Positions 33,798-42,084 of a DNA stretch of 64,000 nt are shown one piece after another (positions within the stretch are counted from its first letter, which is position 1; each line of letters begins with the position of its first letter). The DNA is from DASUAO01 sp035763745 (lineage in GTDB: Bacteria; Actinomycetota; Acidimicrobiia; IMCC26256; PALSA-555), in NCBI GenBank assembly GCA_035763745.1, contig DASUAO010000057.1, positions 22,423-86,422 of the forward strand, written 5' to 3'. Under the pieces are notes generated by a model. The model saw nothing but the letters and a program-made list of their open reading frames with translations, ran no database searches and was not told the origin of the DNA. The position numbers and the translations under genes were made by a program.

Positions 33798-34574
33798 CTA
33801 CTGGTGGCGCAACCGCGCGACCTCGGAGCACGCGATCGCCGCGGCCGCGGCGACGTTCAGCGACTCGATCTTGCCGTACATGGGGATCGATGCGAGCACG
33901 TCACAGCGTTCACGGACGAGGCGGGACAGGCCGCTGCCCTCCGCGCCGAACACGAGCACGATCGGAGCGTCGGCGACCTTGAGATCCGCGACCGAGGTGG
34001 TGGAGTCCGCGTCGATCCCCACGCTCCACACATCGGATCGCGTCATCTCGTCGAGTGCGCCGGCGATGCCCGCGACAGAGGAGACGCGAAGGTGCTCGAC
34101 CGCGCCCGCGGCGGCCTTCACCGCGGCGGGACTCAGCGGTGCGCTCCGGTGGCGCGGCAGGAGCGCCCCGGTCGCCCCGGCCACCTCGGCCGTCCGCAGG
34201 ATCGCGCCGAGGTTGCGCGGGTCGGTGATCCCGTCGAACGCGACGAGGAACGCGTCGGGCTCTGCGCACAGATCCGCGAGGGGAGTCGAGGCGACGGGTG
34301 CGGCCAGCGCGACGACCCCTTGGTGCGTCTCGATCTGCGCCTCCCTGGCGATGCGCGCACCGTCCACGATCCGGACCGGGACATCGGCACGTGCCGCCAG
34401 CTCGACGATCTCGTCGACGACATCGCTCCGGTCGCGCTCGCGTGCGAGGAGCACGTGGCGGACCGCTCGGCGACCCGAGAGCAACAGCTCACGGACCGCT
34501 CGTCGGCCGGGGACGATCTCTCCACCGAGGTCGTCGCCTCCGCGACGCGGCCCGCGCGTCTCGGCGCGACTCAC
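33798..34574 (-). CDS. rlmB: TrmH/RlmB-type 23S rRNA 2'-O-methyltransferase
   Basis: A 258-residue SPOUT methyltransferase, which methylates a ribose 2'-O in 23S rRNA (G2251 in E. coli RlmB). The three SPOUT motifs are DPRNLGAILRTAEVAG, LVFGAEGSGLSRLVRERC and IPMYGKIESLNVAAAAAI. An N-terminal substrate-binding domain (IVPGRRAVRELLLSGRR) precedes them. GTG start overlaps the cysS stop (GTGA), so translation is coupled; the much longer frame reaching into cysS is spurious. Substrate specificity is inferred from the cysS neighbour. Confidence 0.93.
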   Translation of the reverse strand: MSRAETRGPRRGGDDLGGEIVPGRRAVRELLLSGRRAVRHVLLARERDRSDVVDEIVELAARADVPVRIVDGARIAREAQIETHQGVVALAAPVASTPLADLCAEPDAFLVAFDGITDPRNLGAILRTAEVAGATGALLPRHRSAPLSPAAVKAAAGAVEHLRVSSVAGIAGALDEMTRSDVWSVGIDADSTTSVADLKVADAPIVLVFGAEGSGLSRLVRERCDVLASIPMYGKIESLNVAAAAAIACSEVARLRHQ

Positions 34575-35944
34575 GTCCGGTGCCAGGTAGTGCCGCCGGC
34601 ACCGTCCTCCAGGACGATCCCCCGGCCGGCGAGGTCGTCGCGGATCGCGTCCGCCGCTGCGAAGTCGCGACGCGCCCTGGCGTCGTCGCGTTCGGCGATC
34701 AGCATCTCCACGTCGACGTCGGCTTCCCACGCCGTGCCGACTCCGAAGCCGAGCACGCCCGCGAGCTCGACGACCGCCGCGACGAGCGCTCCCGCGCCCT
34801 CGGCGTCCCCCGCGTCGATCGCGACGTTGGCGGCGGCGGCGGCCTCGAAGATCGCGGCCAGCGCGCCCGGCGTGCCGAAGTCGTCGTCCATCGAGGCGAC
34901 GAACGCGGCCCTCGTGGCCGCGTCGATCGGGGACCCCGACCAGGCGATCCCCGCCGCGTCGGCACGACGGACCACCGCGTCCCACCGGGCGATGCCGGAC
35001 TCGGCCGCGGTCAGCTCGGGATCGCCGAGCTCGGTCGCGCGGCGGTAGTGCGTCTGGAGCGCCGCCAGGCGGAACGCCCGCGCCCCGTGCGCGTCGAGCG
35101 CCTCGGCAAGGGTGTGGAAGTTGCCCAGCGACTTCGACATCTTCTCGCCGCCGATCTCGACCATCCCCGAGTGCATCCAGTGGCGCGCGAACCGGCGACC
35201 GGCCGCCTCGGCCTGCACACGTTCGTTCTCGTTGTGGGGGAACACGAGGTCGTCGCCGGCACCGTGGAGATCGAACCCCTCCCCGAGCAGGCCCAGGGCC
35301 ATCGCGGAGCACTCGATGTGCCATCCCGGACGCCCCGGCCCCCACGGGGACTCCCAGGTCGGCTCGCCCGGCTTGGCGGCCTTCCAGAGCGCGAAGTCGA
35401 TCGGGCTGCGCTTGGTCTCGTCGACGTCGACCCGCGCGCCTGCGGACTCGAGCAGCTGCTCGACCGACCGGTGCGAGAGCGCGCCATAGGTCGCGAACGA
35501 CGCCACGTCGAAGTACACGCCCTGACCGTCGACCACGTACGCATGGCCCGCCCCGACCAGCGTCCCGATCAGATCGAGCATCTCGGTGATGTACTCCGTT
35601 GCACGGGGCATGACGTCGGGGCGCATCACGCCCAACCGGTCGAGCTGCTCCCAGTACGCCACCTCGTTCTGCTGCGCGACCTCCGATGCCGACGTGCCCT
35701 GCTCGGCGGCGCGGGCGATGATCTTGTCCTCGATGTCGGTGATGTTCGTCACGTAGCGGACGGCTAGTCCGCTCCACATCAGGTAACGACGGATCGCGTC
35801 GTACACGAGTGCGGTGCGCCCATGACCCACGTGGGGGACGTCGTACACCGTCGGTCCGCACACGTAGATCGTGATCGTCCCGGGATCGCGGAGATCCAGC
35901 TCGACCTTGTCGCGCTGCAGCGTGTCGTGGATGCGGATGCTCAC
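34571..35944 (-). CDS. cysS: Cysteinyl-tRNA synthetase
   Basis: A 457-residue class I synthetase. The HIGH-type motif reads VPHVGHGR just after CGPTVYD, whose cysteine helps bind zinc, and the KMSKS loop is EKMSKSLGN. WHIECSAMALG and FPHNENE supply the remaining zinc ligands. It could be mistaken for the related MshC mycothiol ligase, but the full length and tRNA-binding tail favour CysS. The GTG start has TAGCCT 6 bases upstream. The neighbouring rlmB overlaps its stop. Confidence 0.95.
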   Translation of the reverse strand: MSIRIHDTLQRDKVELDLRDPGTITIYVCGPTVYDVPHVGHGRTALVYDAIRRYLMWSGLAVRYVTNITDIEDKIIARAAEQGTSASEVAQQNEVAYWEQLDRLGVMRPDVMPRATEYITEMLDLIGTLVGAGHAYVVDGQGVYFDVASFATYGALSHRSVEQLLESAGARVDVDETKRSPIDFALWKAAKPGEPTWESPWGPGRPGWHIECSAMALGLLGEGFDLHGAGDDLVFPHNENERVQAEAAGRRFARHWMHSGMVEIGGEKMSKSLGNFHTLAEALDAHGARAFRLAALQTHYRRATELGDPELTAAESGIARWDAVVRRADAAGIAWSGSPIDAATRAAFVASMDDDFGTPGALAAIFEAAAAANVAIDAGDAEGAGALVAAVVELAGVLGFGVGTAWEADVDVEMLIAERDDARARRDFAAADAIRDDLAGRGIVLEDGAGGTTWHRT

Positions 35945-35950
35945 GTCATC

Positions 35951-35956
35951 AGGCTA
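35951..35956 (-). promoter_or_regulatory. Leaderless -10 element of cysS
   Basis: TAGCCT on the minus strand is 6 bases before the GTG start at 35944, in the gap after ispF. Confidence 0.6.
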
Positions 35957-36000
35957 CGCAGCGGCGCGCGCACTCCGGGAGTGGATTGGCCCCGCCGGGA

Positions 36001-36471
36001 TCACGGGACGAGGAGGAGCGCGACGGCCCACGCTGCGATGCCCTCACCCCGCCCGACCGCGCCGACCCCCTCGGTTCGCTTGGGCTTGACCGAGACCGGC
36101 CCGCTGACGGCATCGGTGAGCAGCGTCGCCATCGCAGGCACGTGGGGGCCGAGTCGCGGTACCTCGGCGGCGACGACCACGTCCACGTTGGCGACCGCCC
36201 ACCCGGCCGCATGCACGCGGCCCACGACATCGGTGAGCAGCCCGATCGACGAGGCGTCGCGATGCGCCGGGTCGGACGCTGGGAAGAGCGTCCCGAGGTC
36301 GGGGAGCCCGGCCGCGCCCAGGAGCGCATCGGCGACGGCGTGCGCGACGACGTCGGCATCGGAGTGCCCTTCCAGCCCGGGACCCTCCGGGATGACGACC
36401 CCTCCGAGCACGAGGGGACCCGCGCCACCGAAGGCGTGCACGTCGAAGCCGAGACCGACGCGGACGTTCAT
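36001..36471 (-). CDS. ispF: 2-C-methyl-D-erythritol 2,4-cyclodiphosphate synthase
   Basis: A 156-residue enzyme of the MEP isoprenoid pathway. Metal ligands are in GFDVHAF (Asp10, His12), and GHSDADVVAHAVADALLGA is the family signature; the C-terminal KPKRTEGVGAVGRGEGIAA contacts the cytidine. The ATG overlaps the ispD stop (ATGA), so the two MEP enzymes are translated together. The longer frame back into ispD is not used. Confidence 0.97.
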   Translation of the reverse strand: MNVRVGLGFDVHAFGGAGPLVLGGVVIPEGPGLEGHSDADVVAHAVADALLGAAGLPDLGTLFPASDPAHRDASSIGLLTDVVGRVHAAGWAVANVDVVVAAEVPRLGPHVPAMATLLTDAVSGPVSVKPKRTEGVGAVGRGEGIAAWAVALLLVP

Positions 36472-37124
36472 CGGGCGTCCGCGCGCATCAACGACTCCAC
36501 GATGTGGAGATCGGCCACATCGGTGACCTTCACGTTGCGTCGGTCCCCGGGGACCACCACGACCGTCCCGCCGCTCGCCTCGATCAGCGCGGCATCGTCG
36601 GTCGCCTCGGCACCCCCGGCGTGCGCGGCCCGCAGCGCCGTGACCCGGAACGCCTGCGGCGTCTGGACGGTGACCAGCTCGGATCGGTCGAGGGTCTCCA
36701 CCGCGCGGTCGCCCGACACGCGCTTCACCGTGTCGTTGATGGGGAGGGCCGGAACCGCGGCATCCGCACCGGCACGAACGGTGTCGATCACCAGCTCGAA
36801 GAGCTCCGGGGGAGCGAGCGGGCGCGCTGCGTCGTGCACCGTGACGATCTCCACGTCGGCGGGCACCTCGTCGAGCCCGGCCCGCACGGAGGCGGAGCGG
36901 GAGGCACCACCGACGGCGGTCGCCGCGACCGCGGGACCGTCCCACGCGCGGTCGCCGGGGAGGACGACCACCACGACGTCGCACACGGCCGACGCGGCGG
37001 CGACAGCGAGGTCGACCAGCCGGCTCGACCCCACGGTGAGGAACTGCTTCGGGGCGCCGAAGCGCTCGCCTCGCCCACCGGCGACGACGACCGCAGCCGT
37101 TCGGGGCCGGGCGGCGGGGGCCAT
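36468..37124 (-). CDS. ispD: 2-C-methyl-D-erythritol 4-phosphate cytidylyltransferase
   Basis: A 218-residue MEP-pathway cytidylyltransferase. The CTP-binding loop is VVVAGGRGERFGAPKQF, VTVHDAARPL and NDTVKRV follow, and TPQAFRVTALRAAH is characteristic. It acts immediately before IspE and two steps before IspF. It lies 16 bases after carD on the same strand, as in M. tuberculosis, and overlaps ispF. Confidence 0.96.
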   Translation of the reverse strand: MAPAARPRTAAVVVAGGRGERFGAPKQFLTVGSSRLVDLAVAAASAVCDVVVVVLPGDRAWDGPAVAATAVGGASRSASVRAGLDEVPADVEIVTVHDAARPLAPPELFELVIDTVRAGADAAVPALPINDTVKRVSGDRAVETLDRSELVTVQTPQAFRVTALRAAHAGGAEATDDAALIEASGGTVVVVPGDRRNVKVTDVADLHIVESLMRADAR

Positions 37125-37140
37125 CGCTCGGTCGCCGGCC

Positions 37141-37755
37141 CTACTTCTTCTTGGCCGGCGCCTTTGCCGCCTTCTTGGCGGGCGCCTTCTTCGCGGCCGG
37201 CTTCTTGGCGGTGGACTTCTTCGCCGACTTCTTCGCCGCCTTCTTGGCCGGCGCCTTCGCGATCGGCTCGTCCTTCCCGGTGAGCACGTCGTCGAGGCGC
37301 AGCTCGGCAGTCTCCTCGTCGACGTTCAGCGCGAAGGTGAGCTCGGACACGAGGATCTGGCGGGCCCGGGCGAGCATCCGCTTCTCCCCCGCAGACAGAC
37401 CCTTGTCGGCCTCGCGGAGCGACAGGTTCCGGACGACCTCGGCGACCTGGTAGATGTCGCCGCTCTTGAGCTTCTCGACGTGGTTCTTGAAGCGCCGCGA
37501 CCAGTTCGTGGGCATGCGCGCCTCCTTCTTGCGAAGGACGGCGAACACCTCCTCGACCTCTTCGTCGTTGATCACGTCGCGCAGGCCGATCTCCTCGGCC
37601 TTGTCGACGGGGATGGAGACCTTCAGATCTCCGTAGGTGATCCGCAGCACGAAGTAGTCGGTCTTCTTCTCCTCGAAGACGCGCTTCTCCTTGCCCTCGA
37701 TGATCGCGGCACCGTGGTGCGGGTAGACGACCTTGTCGCCGACGGCGAACGGCAT
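37141..37755 (-). CDS. carD: CarD-family RNA polymerase-binding regulator with Lys/Ala-rich tail
   Basis: A 204-residue CarD. The N-terminal RNA-polymerase-interaction domain (FAVGDKVVYPHHGAAIIEG) binds the beta subunit, and the helical C-terminal domain (NWSRRFKNHVEKLKSGD, SLREADKGLSAGEKRML) contacts promoter DNA to stabilise open complexes. After about residue 165 comes a histone-H1-like tail made of AKK, PAKK and SAKK units, absent from the 162-residue mycobacterial protein. It has a GAGGT ribosome site. The leader is long, with a possible -10 TACCCT at 37888-37893. Followed by ispD. Confidence 0.96.
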   Translation of the reverse strand: MPFAVGDKVVYPHHGAAIIEGKEKRVFEEKKTDYFVLRITYGDLKVSIPVDKAEEIGLRDVINDEEVEEVFAVLRKKEARMPTNWSRRFKNHVEKLKSGDIYQVAEVVRNLSLREADKGLSAGEKRMLARARQILVSELTFALNVDEETAELRLDDVLTGKDEPIAKAPAKKAAKKSAKKSTAKKPAAKKAPAKKAAKAPAKKK

Positions 37756-37951
37756 GGCAGACCTCAGGAACGGTTCGGGAGCATGGCGGGGACGACTGTG
37801 CTGGGGAGGTGCTCGGAGAGCGGTTCGACGAACGGAGACCGACGGGAGCGGCGGCCGAGATCCGTGGGTCGAGACTGAGCGCCTCTCAGGGTACCAGACG
37901 GGTGTTGGGCCCCCGAGTGGCCGCACTACGCTGCGCCGCGGGGGTCCCGAA

Positions 37952-38617
37952 GTGCCTGAACGACGTCTCGCCGACACGACCGACCTGTTCGCTGCGCTGC
38001 CTCCGGACCTGCTCGTGGCACTCCAGGAGTTCGCCGAGACCCGGGTGCTGCACCGTCACGAGGTGCTCTTCCGTCAGGGCGACGAATCCTCGTCGCTGTT
38101 CATCGTGGACCACGGCCGCGTCGCGATCGCGACCCAGTCCGGCGACGGACGCGAGTCGGTGATCGCGGTGCTGGAGGACGGCGGGCTCTTCGGCGAGCTC
38201 CCGCTGTTCGACGGCGCACCTCGCTCCGCCGACGTGCGTGCGCTCGTCGACACGACGTTGCTCGAGGTCGCCTACGAACCGGTGCGCACCGCGCTGCGCG
38301 AGCAGCCCGACCTGCTCTGGGTCGTCGTGCGGCTCCTGGTGGGGCGCCTCCGGGCAACCGACGAGGTGCTGGCCGACGCAGTGTTCCGAGACGTCCCCGC
38401 GCGCACCGCGAAGCGTCTCCTCGAGCTCGCAGGCGACCAGGACGCGTTCACGTTGCCGGTGACCCAGGAGGACCTCGCCTCCATGGTGGGCGCATCCCGT
38501 GAGCGGGTGAACAAGGCGATCTCGCTCTTCATCCGTCTCGACTGGCTCGGGCTCGAAGGCCGCAACAACTACCGGATCCTCGATCGCCAGGCACTTCAGG
38601 ATCGCGCCGAGCTCTGA
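37952..38617 (+). CDS. Crp/Fnr-family transcriptional regulator
   Basis: A 221-residue regulator: a cyclic-nucleotide-binding fold (RHEVLFRQGDESSSLFIVDHGRVAI, GGLFGELPLFDGAPRSADVRA), the long dimer helix, and a helix-turn-helix (TQEDLASMVGASRERVNKAI). The FGELPLFDGAPRSA loop resembles the phosphate-binding cassette, so cAMP or a related ligand is plausible. No FNR-type cysteine cluster is visible. The GTG start was chosen for the family length; TACGCT lies 19 bases upstream. It is divergent from carD. Confidence 0.92.
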   Translation: MPERRLADTTDLFAALPPDLLVALQEFAETRVLHRHEVLFRQGDESSSLFIVDHGRVAIATQSGDGRESVIAVLEDGGLFGELPLFDGAPRSADVRALVDTTLLEVAYEPVRTALREQPDLLWVVVRLLVGRLRATDEVLADAVFRDVPARTAKRLLELAGDQDAFTLPVTQEDLASMVGASRERVNKAISLFIRLDWLGLEGRNNYRILDRQALQDRAEL

Positions 38618-38641
38618 GCACCGGGCTCGCCCCGGCGGTGG

Positions 38642-39382
38642 CTAGGAGGAGATCCAGTCCAGCGTCCGACGCCAGGCATCGGAGGCGTCGTCGGGCCGGT
38701 GCGCCGGGCGTTCCGGAGCGTGGACGAACCCGTGGTCGGCGTCGGGGTAGACCACGACCGCACAGTCCGACCGGCCGCGCCACACGTCCCGCAGCGCGTC
38801 GATGTCGGCCGCGGGCGTCCACGGGTCGGCGTCACCGAACAGCGCGAGTGTGGGGCACACGTCAGCTGCCGTGGCGAGGGGCTCCCACACGTGCGCGCCC
38901 CGCCACGCGTCGGGGAGACGGATCATCCCGTAGAACGCGACGGCCCGCTCGAAACGCCCCGATGCGGCGGCCTTGAGCGTCTGCATGCCGCCCATGCAGA
39001 ACCCGAGGACCGACACCGTGTCGCCGCCGTGGCGTGCTCCGGCGAGGTCGGCCGCCGCGGCGAGGTCGCCGATCTGGACACGATCGTCGAGGGACGCCAC
39101 GAGCCCCATGCGCGTCGTCGGGTCGTCGCCCGCACGATCCTCCGGTGTCGCACGTGCGAACGGTTCGGGACACGCGACCACGAATCCGTGCGTCGCCAGG
39201 CGCCGACAGAGGTCGTCGAACAGAGGGCGGATCCCCATGATGTCGGGATGCACGACGACTGCGCCGGTGGACTCGCCGACCTCCGGTGCGGCCAGGATCG
39301 CGTCGACCGCGACGCCGTCGATCCCGGCGACGGTCACCCGCTCGACGGTGGCGGCGTGGGGCCCTTCGAACAGCTCGGCCAT
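38642..39382 (-). CDS. Dienelactone hydrolase family protein
   Basis: A 246-residue alpha/beta hydrolase of the dienelactone hydrolase family. The nucleophile is a cysteine in LGFCMGG (Cys129), with Asp in FGDADPWTP and His in DADHGFVH completing the triad. Such enzymes open cyclic lactones or act as general carboxylesterases. No aromatic degradation genes are near. The ATG has TAGTCT 7 bases upstream. It is convergent with the Crp gene across 24 bases. Confidence 0.92.
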   Translation of the reverse strand: MAELFEGPHAATVERVTVAGIDGVAVDAILAAPEVGESTGAVVVHPDIMGIRPLFDDLCRRLATHGFVVACPEPFARATPEDRAGDDPTTRMGLVASLDDRVQIGDLAAAADLAGARHGGDTVSVLGFCMGGMQTLKAAASGRFERAVAFYGMIRLPDAWRGAHVWEPLATAADVCPTLALFGDADPWTPAADIDALRDVWRGRSDCAVVVYPDADHGFVHAPERPAHRPDDASDAWRRTLDWISS

Positions 39383-39389
39383 GGCCGTG

Positions 39390-39395
39390 AGACTA
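39390..39395 (-). promoter_or_regulatory. Leaderless -10 element of the dienelactone hydrolase gene
   Basis: TAGTCT on the minus strand lies 7 bases before the ATG at 39382, 30 bases beyond palindrome copy 2. Confidence 0.55.
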
Positions 39396-39425
39396 CGCGG
39401 GTCCCGGAGCCGGGAGACACGGACG

Positions 39426-39463
39426 TGCGTTGCTCACCCCGCCATGGGCGGGTGAGCAACGCA
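39426..39463. repeat. Palindromic repeat copy 2, probable disA terminator
   Basis: TGCGTTGCTCACCCCGCC pairs with GGCGGGTGAGCAACGCA around an ATG loop, again 17 pairs with one bulged C. Relative to copy 1 at 2326-2363, C-G became T-A and the neighbouring T-A became G-C, so pairing is kept while sequence changes. The ATCAA flank is shared. It begins 17 bases past the disA stop. Confidence 0.75.
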
Positions 39464-39479
39464 TCAAGCGCCGGGGGGA

Positions 39480-40553
39480 TCAGGTGTAGCGGTCGAGGAT
39501 GCTCGATTCGGCGATGCGGGCGAGGCCGTCCTTGATCGCACGCGCTCGCGCGTCCCCCACCCCCTCCACCTGCACGAGGTCGTGGACGCTCGCCCGCATG
39601 ATCATCTGGAGATCGCGGAACCGCTCCACGACGTGGTCGGAGACCAGCTCGGGGAGCCGTGGGATCTTGTGCAAGAGCCGGAACCCGCGCGGTTGGACCG
39701 CTGCGTCGAGCCCCGTGTCGGCGCCCAGCTCGAGCACGCTCGCGACCAGCTCCAGGTCGAGGACTTCCTCGTCGTCGAACGCCGCAAGCCGCGCGAGCAG
39801 CTCGACGAGCGACGCGTCGGGCATCTCCGCCGAGTAGTCGCGCGCCACGAGCCGGCGGTCGTCCTCGACGCCGCCCATCAGCTCCTCGAGCTGGAGCAGC
39901 ACGTGGCGTCCGTCGCTCCCGAGCTCGATCACGTAACCCTCGATCTCGTGCGAGATCCGGCGCACCATCTCGGCGCGTTGGAGCACCGACGCCGCATCGC
40001 GCAGCGTGACCAGCCCTTCGATCTCCAGCGCCGACAGCGCGCTGCTCACCGCGTCGAGCCGGGCCTTGTAGCGCTCGAGGATCTGGAGGGCCTGGTCGGC
40101 GCGGGCGAGCACGCGTGCCGTCGGCTCGATCGGCTGCTTCACTCCCCCGATGTGGATCGCGACCTCCGAGCGGTCCTCGGAGACGGTGATCACCGGAACC
40201 TCGATCTGACGGGCCACACGCTCGGCCGTGCGGTGCCGGGTGCCCGTCTCCGACGTCGGGATGTTCGAGTCGGGGACGAGGTGCACATTGGCGCGGACGA
40301 TCCGGCCGCAGTCTGCGGCCAGGATGATCGCGCCATCCATCTTGGCGAGCTCGGACAGGCGCGGCGGCGTGAACTCCGCGTCGAGGAGGAACCCGCCAGA
40401 GCACACCGAGAGCACCTCTGGTCCGGCGCCGACGACGATGAGCGCACCCATGCGGGCCTGGATGATCCGCTCGATCCCGGCGCGCAGCTGGGTGCCCGGA
40501 GCCGCGAGGCGCAGGGCGGCGAGCAGCGCTTCGGATCGTGGCGGGCTGGGCAT
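39480..40553 (-). CDS. disA: DNA integrity scanning diadenylate cyclase DisA
   Basis: A 357-residue protein that makes cyclic di-AMP from two ATP and pauses on branched DNA. The diadenylate-cyclase domain has DGA (73-75) and RHRTAER (106-112). A long helical linker follows, then a helix-hairpin-helix DNA-binding region near the C-terminus (VQVEGVGDARARAIKDGLARI). The ATG is the first conserved start, 73 bases after radA; the longer frame overlaps radA. Pairing with radA is common. Confidence 0.97.
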   Translation of the reverse strand: MPSPPRSEALLAALRLAAPGTQLRAGIERIIQARMGALIVVGAGPEVLSVCSGGFLLDAEFTPPRLSELAKMDGAIILAADCGRIVRANVHLVPDSNIPTSETGTRHRTAERVARQIEVPVITVSEDRSEVAIHIGGVKQPIEPTARVLARADQALQILERYKARLDAVSSALSALEIEGLVTLRDAASVLQRAEMVRRISHEIEGYVIELGSDGRHVLLQLEELMGGVEDDRRLVARDYSAEMPDASLVELLARLAAFDDEEVLDLELVASVLELGADTGLDAAVQPRGFRLLHKIPRLPELVSDHVVERFRDLQMIMRASVHDLVQVEGVGDARARAIKDGLARIAESSILDRYT

Positions 40554-40626
40554 CGTGTGCGCTCGTTCTCCCGTCGCGGCGACGACTCGCTGCGGGCCAC
40601 GATACCGCTCGCGGCGCGAACGGACC

Positions 40627-41991
40627 TCAGGCGGCCCGCACGTCGGCGGCACCGAAGCCGAGCCCGATCGCCGCACCGAGCGTGCGCGCCGTCGCGACCT
40701 GCAGTCCCGGCGCGCCCGCGAGCGAGGGCGGACCGATGACGCGGGTGAAGCCGAGTCGGCCCGCCTCGGCAACCCGTCGCGCAGACTGGGCCACCTGGCG
40801 GAGCTCGCCGCCCAGGCCGATCTCCCCGATCGCGACGGTGCCTCGCGCCATCGCGGCACCCTCCCGTGCGCTCACGATCGCGAGAGCGACGGCCAGGTCG
40901 ACCCCCGGCTCCGCGGCCCGGATCCCTCCGGCCACGCTCGCGTACACCTCGGCGGTCCCGAGCGCGATCCCGGCGTGCTGCTCGAGGATCGCGAGCAGCA
41001 GCGGGAGGCGCGACCCGTCGAGTCCGGTCGCGGAGCGCCGCGGCATCGGCGCGGACGTCGGTGCGACGAGCGCCTGCACCTCGACCAGCATCGGCCGACG
41101 CCCCTGGACGATCGGCGCGACCACGGAGCCGGGTGCATCGACCCGACGGTCGGAGAGGAAGAGGGCCGACGGGTCGGGGACGTCCTCGAGACCTTCGCCG
41201 CACATCTCGAAGAGCCCCACCTCGGTCGTCGGGCCGAAGCGGTGCTTCAGTGCGTGGAGGAAGCGCAACGTGTGGTGCCGGTCGCCGTCGAACGTCAGGA
41301 CGGTGTCGACGAGGTGCTCGAGCGACCGGGGACCGGCGAGCGCACCGTCTTTCGTGACGTGGCCCACGAGCACCGCGGGGATCCCGCGCGTCTTCGCCAC
41401 CCGCACGATCGCCTGCGCGCAGTCCCGGACCTGCGCCACCGACCCCGGCGCACCCGGCCGGTCGGGGTCGGAGATCGCCTGGATGGAGTCGACCGCGAGG
41501 ACGTCGGGGGCCATCGCCTCGACGTGCGCCAGGACCTGCCCGAGGTCGGTGTCGCCGGCCAGGAGGAGGTCCGGTTGCAGCGCCCCGACGCGCTCGGCGC
41601 GCAGGCGGACCTGACGCGGGGACTCCTCGGCACCGATCAGGAGGCAGCGGGACCCGGCCGCGGCGAGCCGCCCGAGGGCCTGGAGGAGCAGCGTGCTCTT
41701 GCCCATCCCCGGCTCGCCGACGAGCAACGTGACCGACCCCGGCACGAGGCCGCCACCGAGCACGCGATCGAGCTCCTGGATCCCGGTGGGCGCCCGGTCG
41801 ACGTCGCTGCGCTCGACGTCGCCGATCGGCACCGGACCCGCGCCCGGAGCGGCGAGGGGCGCAGCACTCCGGGCGCGGGGGGTGACCGCTTCGGTGAGGG
41901 AGCCCCAGACGCCGCACTCCGGGCAGCGTCCGAGCCATCGGGGCGACTCCGCCCCACACTCAGCACAGCGATGCACCGACCGGGCCTTCAT
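40627..41991 (-). CDS. radA: DNA repair protein RadA
   Basis: A 454-residue recombination helicase. A four-cysteine zinc finger opens the protein (Cys9, 12, 23, 26), then a RecA-like ATPase with Walker A GEPGMGKST, the RadA-specific motif LKHRFGPTTEVGLF (KHRFG instead of KNRFG) and a C-terminal Lon-like domain (DLAVALAIVSA, GEIGLGGELR). It drives branch migration in homologous recombination. ATG start; divergent from the HAD hydrolase gene. Confidence 0.96.
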   Translation of the reverse strand: MKARSVHRCAECGAESPRWLGRCPECGVWGSLTEAVTPRARSAAPLAAPGAGPVPIGDVERSDVDRAPTGIQELDRVLGGGLVPGSVTLLVGEPGMGKSTLLLQALGRLAAAGSRCLLIGAEESPRQVRLRAERVGALQPDLLLAGDTDLGQVLAHVEAMAPDVLAVDSIQAISDPDRPGAPGSVAQVRDCAQAIVRVAKTRGIPAVLVGHVTKDGALAGPRSLEHLVDTVLTFDGDRHHTLRFLHALKHRFGPTTEVGLFEMCGEGLEDVPDPSALFLSDRRVDAPGSVVAPIVQGRRPMLVEVQALVAPTSAPMPRRSATGLDGSRLPLLLAILEQHAGIALGTAEVYASVAGGIRAAEPGVDLAVALAIVSAREGAAMARGTVAIGEIGLGGELRQVAQSARRVAEAGRLGFTRVIGPPSLAGAPGLQVATARTLGAAIGLGFGAADVRAA

Positions 41992-42072
41992 GGCGTGATC
42001 GTCGCACCTGGGTGTGACACCGTCGCTCGCCCGGCGATCCGGGGCAGTCGGCCCGTGCCGCCGGCCGCCCGG

Positions 42073-42078
42073 TACCGT
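42073..42078 (+). promoter_or_regulatory. Leaderless -10 element of the HAD hydrolase gene
   Basis: TACCGT lies 6 bases before the ATG at 42085 and confirms that start over a very long frame overlapping radA and disA. Confidence 0.6.
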
Positions 42079-42084
42079 CGAACG

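Noticed and set aside
33798..35861. Single 687-codon frame suggesting an rlmB fusion protein
   Set aside because: The upstream part is a shadow of cysS; the GTGA junction at 34571-34574 defines a normal rlmB start.
37764..37784. Six-codon ORF (MLPNRS) just before carD
   Set aside because: Too short, no start signal of its own, and carD has a good ribosome site; likely chance.
37875..37889. CTGAG-N5-CTCAG inverted repeat between carD and the Crp gene as a Crp-type operator
   Set aside because: It does not match TGTGA-N6-TCACA or other known Crp/Fnr sites and the arms are only 5 bases.
40228..42084. 823-codon plus-strand frame leading into the HAD hydrolase
   Set aside because: It lies opposite disA and radA; the leaderless -10 and HAD motif I fix the real start at 42085.
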